The position numbers were made by a program, and so were the translations under genes. From the NCBI RefSeq assembly GCF_009939225.1, contig NZ_JAACJR010000003.1:124001-188000 (forward strand): DNA of 64,000 nucleotides, written 5' to 3'. How positions within the stretch are numbered: the stretch's first letter is position 1; the number at the start of each line of letters is the position of its first letter. The notes under the pieces were generated by a model that did no database searches, had not been told where the DNA came from, and saw only the letters and a program-made list of their open reading frames with translations. Source of the DNA: Sediminibacterium soli. Lineage in GTDB: Bacteria; Bacteroidota; Bacteroidia; Chitinophagales; Chitinophagaceae. Positions 61,306-64,000 of the stretch are shown here, in pieces.

Positions 61306-62412
61306 ATGGAAAAGAAAATTGCAGTCATTTTAGGAGACGGGATCGGTCCCGAGGTCACGCGACAATCGATCAAGGTGCTGAATACGATCGCCAAACGTTT
61401 CGGACATGTATTTCAGTATACCGAAGCGATCATGGGCGCCGATGCGATAGACAAAACAGGCAACCCGCTTCCCGATGAAACCATCGCTGTCTGTCTTGCG
61501 AGCGATGCCATTCTTTTTGGCGCCATCGGTCACCCGAAATACGATAACGACCCGACGGCAAAAGTCCGTCCGGAACAGGGTTTGCTGAAGCTGCGCAAAG
61601 AGCTGCAGTTATTTGCAAATATCCGTCCCATAAATACCTATGCGGCCCTGCAGCATTTATCGCCGTTAAAGGCAAAGCAGCTGGCCGGTGTGGATTTCAT
61701 CGTATTCCGAGAGCTGACAGGCGGCATTTATTTCGGAAAAAAGCAATTAAGCGAGGATGGTGCAAGCGCTGTTGATGAATGCACCTATACAAGAGTGGAG
61801 ATCGAAAGGGTAACCCATCTGGCATTTCAATATGCGCAAAAAAGAAAGAACAAACTGACCCTGGTAGACAAAGCAAACGTACTGGAGACATCGCGTTTGT
61901 GGAGAAAAGTGGTGCAGGAGACAGCGGCGCAGTACAGTGATGTGGCGGTGGATTACATGTTCGTGGACAATGCGGCCATGCAGATCATACTCAATCCATC
62001 GCAGTTTGACGTGGTGCTTACAGAAAATATGTTTGGAGATATTATCAGCGATGAGGCAAGTGTGCTGAGCGGATCACTCGGGTTATTGCCTTCTGCATCT
62101 GTGGGCAATAAAACCGCTTTGTTCGAGCCGATACACGGGTCTTATCCGCAGGCTGCGGGAAAAGACATAGCCAACCCGCTGGGATCTATTCTCTCTGCAG
62201 CGATGTTGCTGGATCATTTCCAGCTGACAGAAGAAGCAGAAGCCGTGCGTAAAGCGGTTGAATGGACGCTGGCCAATGGGTTTGTTTCAAAAGATATCGA
62301 TCCTGTCAATAATTATTCCACCACCGCTATCGGCGACCTGGTGAGCGATCATATTGAACGGCACAGCAGGCATAACCATCATGCCAGCGTAAACCAGTCG
62401 ACGATCATCTAA
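61306..62412 (+). CDS. leuB: 3-isopropylmalate dehydrogenase
   Basis: Oxidative decarboxylation step of leucine synthesis, 368 residues. Motifs: AVILGDGIGPEVTRQSIKVL, the PEQGLLKLRKELQLFANIRP substrate region, VFRELTGGIYFG, TLVDKANVLETSRLWRKVV, the metal-site QFDVVLTENMFGDIISDEAS and EPIHGSYPQAAGKDIANP. Length and motifs fit LeuB rather than isocitrate dehydrogenase. It is the last gene of the leuA-led run; the ilvE leader follows. Confidence 0.97.
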   Translation: MEKKIAVILGDGIGPEVTRQSIKVLNTIAKRFGHVFQYTEAIMGADAIDKTGNPLPDETIAVCLASDAILFGAIGHPKYDNDPTAKVRPEQGLLKLRKELQLFANIRPINTYAALQHLSPLKAKQLAGVDFIVFRELTGGIYFGKKQLSEDGASAVDECTYTRVEIERVTHLAFQYAQKRKNKLTLVDKANVLETSRLWRKVVQETAAQYSDVAVDYMFVDNAAMQIILNPSQFDVVLTENMFGDIISDEASVLSGSLGLLPSASVGNKTALFEPIHGSYPQAAGKDIANPLGSILSAAMLLDHFQLTEEAEAVRKAVEWTLANGFVSKDIDPVNNYSTTAIGDLVSDHIERHSRHNHHASVNQSTII

Positions 62413-62462
62413 CACAACTAACGCATGTTTGTAAAAAACCTGCGCGATTTGTGGTACAGTTC

Positions 62463-62494
62463 TTTGTTTTTTTAAAAAGGCGGGAGTATATTCG
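62463..62494 (+). promoter_or_regulatory. promoter of the ilvE leader-operon
   Basis: TTTG at 62463-62466, a 20-nt spacer and TATATTCG at 62487-62494 fit the Bacteroidota -33/-7 promoter very well. The transcript would start a few bases later, about 10-15 nt before the leader-peptide ATG. Confidence 0.7.
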
Positions 62495-62510
62495 TTCTGA
62501 CAAATCTTTT

Positions 62511-62615
62511 ATGTTCAGAAACAGGATACATACGGTAATGGGTATTGCTACGGTAATTATTATTGTGGTAGTCATTATTGTCCCTGTACTGCATGGAGGA
62601 GGCGTTCATTGCTGA
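62511..62615 (+). CDS. branched-chain amino acid leader peptide (attenuator)
   Basis: A 34-codon ORF: MFRNRIHTVMGIAT, then VIIIVVVIIVPVL (residues 15-27, twelve of thirteen are Val, Ile or Leu), then HGGGVHC and TGA at 62613-62615. It lies between its own promoter and an intrinsic terminator in front of ilvE. This is the classic layout of a leader peptide whose translation reports the supply of charged branched-chain tRNAs. Stalling in codons 15-27 would leave 62598-62604 free to form an antiterminator. Translation up to the stop would cover it. Confidence 0.85.
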   Translation: MFRNRIHTVMGIATVIIIVVVIIVPVLHGGGVHC

Positions 62616-62664
62616 TTAAAGCGAACCAACATACGAACCCCGCCTCCACCAGGCGGGGTTTTTT
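62598..62664 (+). terminator. attenuator: antiterminator and terminator helices before ilvE
   Basis: Terminator: CCCCGCCT (62638-62645) pairs with AGGCGGGG (62651-62658), loop CCACC, then six T. Antiterminator: GGAGGCG (62598-62604), inside the leader ORF, pairs with CGCCTCC (62641-62647), and GTTC (62604-62607) can extend it with GAAC (62635-62638). The two helices share 62641-62645 and exclude each other, as in classic amino acid operon attenuation. Confidence 0.88.
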
Positions 62665-62684
62665 GTTTTCGCCCGGTAAAAACA

Positions 62685-63602
62685 ATGTATATGGCAAGTT
62701 ATTATGACAACAACACGGTGATCTATCACAACGGCGCTTTTGTAAAAGCCGCCGATGCAAAAATGGACCTCTACAGCCAGTCGCTGCACTATGGCTATTC
62801 TGTTTTCGAGGGCATTCGTTCCTACAGGACGGCAGACGGTGAAACAAAGATCTTTAAGGTAAAAGAACACTACGACAGGCTGCAGGCTTCTGCCGCGGCG
62901 CTGAACCTGCCTTACACATGGAATACGCAGGAGCTGACTGATATCACTTACGAAGTGCTGAACCGAAACGGACTGGGCGATGCGTATATACGTCCGGTGA
63001 TCTATGCGCCGGCAAATATGTCGTTCAACCCGAACGCCGAATCATTGATCGTAATAGAGGCATGGGAGATGGCGCCGTTCCTGGGAGAGAAACTGCTGCG
63101 TGTGACGGTATCGTCTTTCCAGCGTCCCAATCCCAAAGGATTTAAGATACATGCCAAGGCGGCAGGTCATTATGTGAATTCGATCCTGGCCAGCCAGGAA
63201 GCAAAAGGCAAAGGCTATGATGAAGCCCTGCTGCTCGATATGAACGATAAAATAGCCGAAGCGCCGGGTGCGAATGTGTTTTTCGAAAAAGCAGGCGTGT
63301 TGTATACCCCTGCGCTTGGCAACATACTGCCAGGTATTACAAGGGCCACGGTGCTGGAACTGTGCGATGAGTTGAACATACGCGTTGTGGAAGGGCAGTT
63401 TACCCAGCAGGACCTATACGGCGCGGATGCCGCTTTCTTCTGCGGAACGGCTGCAGAAGTGGTGGGTTTTCAGTCGCTGGATGATGTTGGTTTTGCAATG
63501 CCATGGGAAGAAACGCAAAGCAGGCTGGTACAGATTGCGTACAAAAACCTGGTGGTGGAGAATAAGACGGAATTGGTAAATGAAATAACAGGGATTGAAT
63601 AA
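62685..63602 (+). CDS. ilvE: branched-chain amino acid aminotransferase
   Basis: Fold-type IV PLP aminotransferase for the last step of Val, Ile and Leu synthesis, 305 residues. Motifs: SLHYGYSVFEGIRSYRT, the Schiff-base lysine in IHAKAAGHYVNSILASQEAKGKGYDEALLLD, EAPGANVFFEKAG and ILPGITRATVLELC. An ATG two codons in (62691) is an alternative start. It follows the attenuator terminator by 20 nt, so its expression should respond to branched-chain amino acid supply. ilvD follows after 34 nt. Confidence 0.96.
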   Translation: MYMASYYDNNTVIYHNGAFVKAADAKMDLYSQSLHYGYSVFEGIRSYRTADGETKIFKVKEHYDRLQASAAALNLPYTWNTQELTDITYEVLNRNGLGDAYIRPVIYAPANMSFNPNAESLIVIEAWEMAPFLGEKLLRVTVSSFQRPNPKGFKIHAKAAGHYVNSILASQEAKGKGYDEALLLDMNDKIAEAPGANVFFEKAGVLYTPALGNILPGITRATVLELCDELNIRVVEGQFTQQDLYGADAAFFCGTAAEVVGFQSLDDVGFAMPWEETQSRLVQIAYKNLVVENKTELVNEITGIE

Positions 63603-63636
63603 AATCTCTGCGTAACGCAGAGGGTAACAGAAAAAG

Positions 63637-64000
63637 ATGGCAGAGTTAAACAAATACAGCAAAACGATCACACAGGATGTGACGCAGCCGGGCGCGCAGG
63701 CGATGCTTTACGCGATCGGTTTTAAAGACGAAGATTTTCAGAAGGCACAGGTAGGCATTGCCAGTATGGGATGGGACGGCAACCCCTGTAACATGCACCT
63801 CAACGACCTGGCCACTACAGCACGCGCCAGCGTGAACGGAGTGGAGGGACTGATCGGTCTTCGTTTTCATACCATTGGTGTAAGCGATGGTATCAGTATG
63901 GGAACGGATGGCATGCGCTACAGCCTGGTGAGCCGCGATGTGATTGCCGACAGTATCGAAACAAATGCTGGTGCACAATATTATGATGCGCTGATCACGA
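63637..64000 (+). CDS. ilvD: dihydroxy-acid dehydratase, cut by right window edge
   Basis: Iron-sulfur enzyme that makes the 2-oxo acids of valine and isoleucine synthesis. Only the first 121 codons are present. [29 protein letters not shown], then [27 protein letters not shown] (first Fe-S cysteine region) and [32 protein letters not shown] match IlvD exactly in order. It lies 34 nt downstream of ilvE in the attenuated operon. Confidence 0.96.
   Translation, partial: MAELNKYSKTITQDVTQPGAQAMLYAIGFKDEDFQKAQVGIASMGWDGNPCNMHLNDLATTARASVNGVEGLIGLRFHTIGVSDGISMGTDGMRYSLVSRDVIADSIETNAGAQYYDALIT

Overview
The window is one contiguous piece of a Bacteroidota chromosome, most likely from the Chitinophagaceae/Chitinophagia (the family-level call is inference). 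Three things support this. Several starts are preceded by the Bacteroidota -7 box TAnnTTTG rather than a Shine-Dalgarno sequence. Many genes belong to Bacteroidota-typical families (DUF4290, DUF5686, DUF4833, short LeuA, MurA with Asp at the fosfomycin position). Most genes are packed with small gaps or ATGA overlaps. Both edges cut genes: murA on the left and ilvD on the right. No tRNA, rRNA, CRISPR array, prophage or intact insertion sequence was seen.

Layout. 1-14.9 kb is mostly housekeeping: murA and DUF4290 (minus), pheS, recO, an amidohydrolase, then rplM-rpsI-rpsB-tsf and, after a clear terminator, an accessory insert (sulfatase plus a frameshifted retropepsin-like gene) before pyrH, a TolC protein, a methionine-type aminotransferase and an AIM24-like gene. 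14.9-15.4 kb holds a decayed GxxExxY gene between inverted ATCTGTG repeats. 15.4-22.4 kb is a minus-strand tetR-tolC-adaptor-RND efflux operon with a probable TetR operator. 22.5-24.4 kb carries a DUF502 membrane protein and serC.

24.5-32.1 kb is the most distinctive block: a TetR gene under a near-perfect palindrome, then a tight six-gene operon for inositol lipids. It holds myo-inositol-phosphate synthase, a PgpA-like phosphatase, GtrA, a DUF5686 outer-membrane protein, a CDP-alcohol phosphatidyltransferase fused to DUF4833, and an AUR1-like PAP2 enzyme. Together these would make inositol phosphate, attach it to a CDP-lipid, dephosphorylate the product and pass the head group to ceramide.

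32.2-45.7 kb holds mixed metabolic and signalling genes, including an adjacent pair of multi-domain histidine kinases. 45.8-56.3 kb is a run of minus-strand genes with a GH51 arabinofuranosidase, a GH31 glucosidase, an HExxH protease-like protein and small enzymes. It has no SusC/SusD, so it is not a classical PUL.

56.4-64 kb is branched-chain amino acid synthesis: leuA-leuC-leuD-ABC-leuB, then ilvE-ilvD. Upstream of ilvE there is a textbook attenuator: a 34-codon leader peptide with 12 Val/Ile/Leu in 13 consecutive codons, mutually exclusive antiterminator and terminator helices, and its own TTTG-N20-TATATTCG promoter. leuA has a different leader, with a terminator hairpin and no leader peptide.
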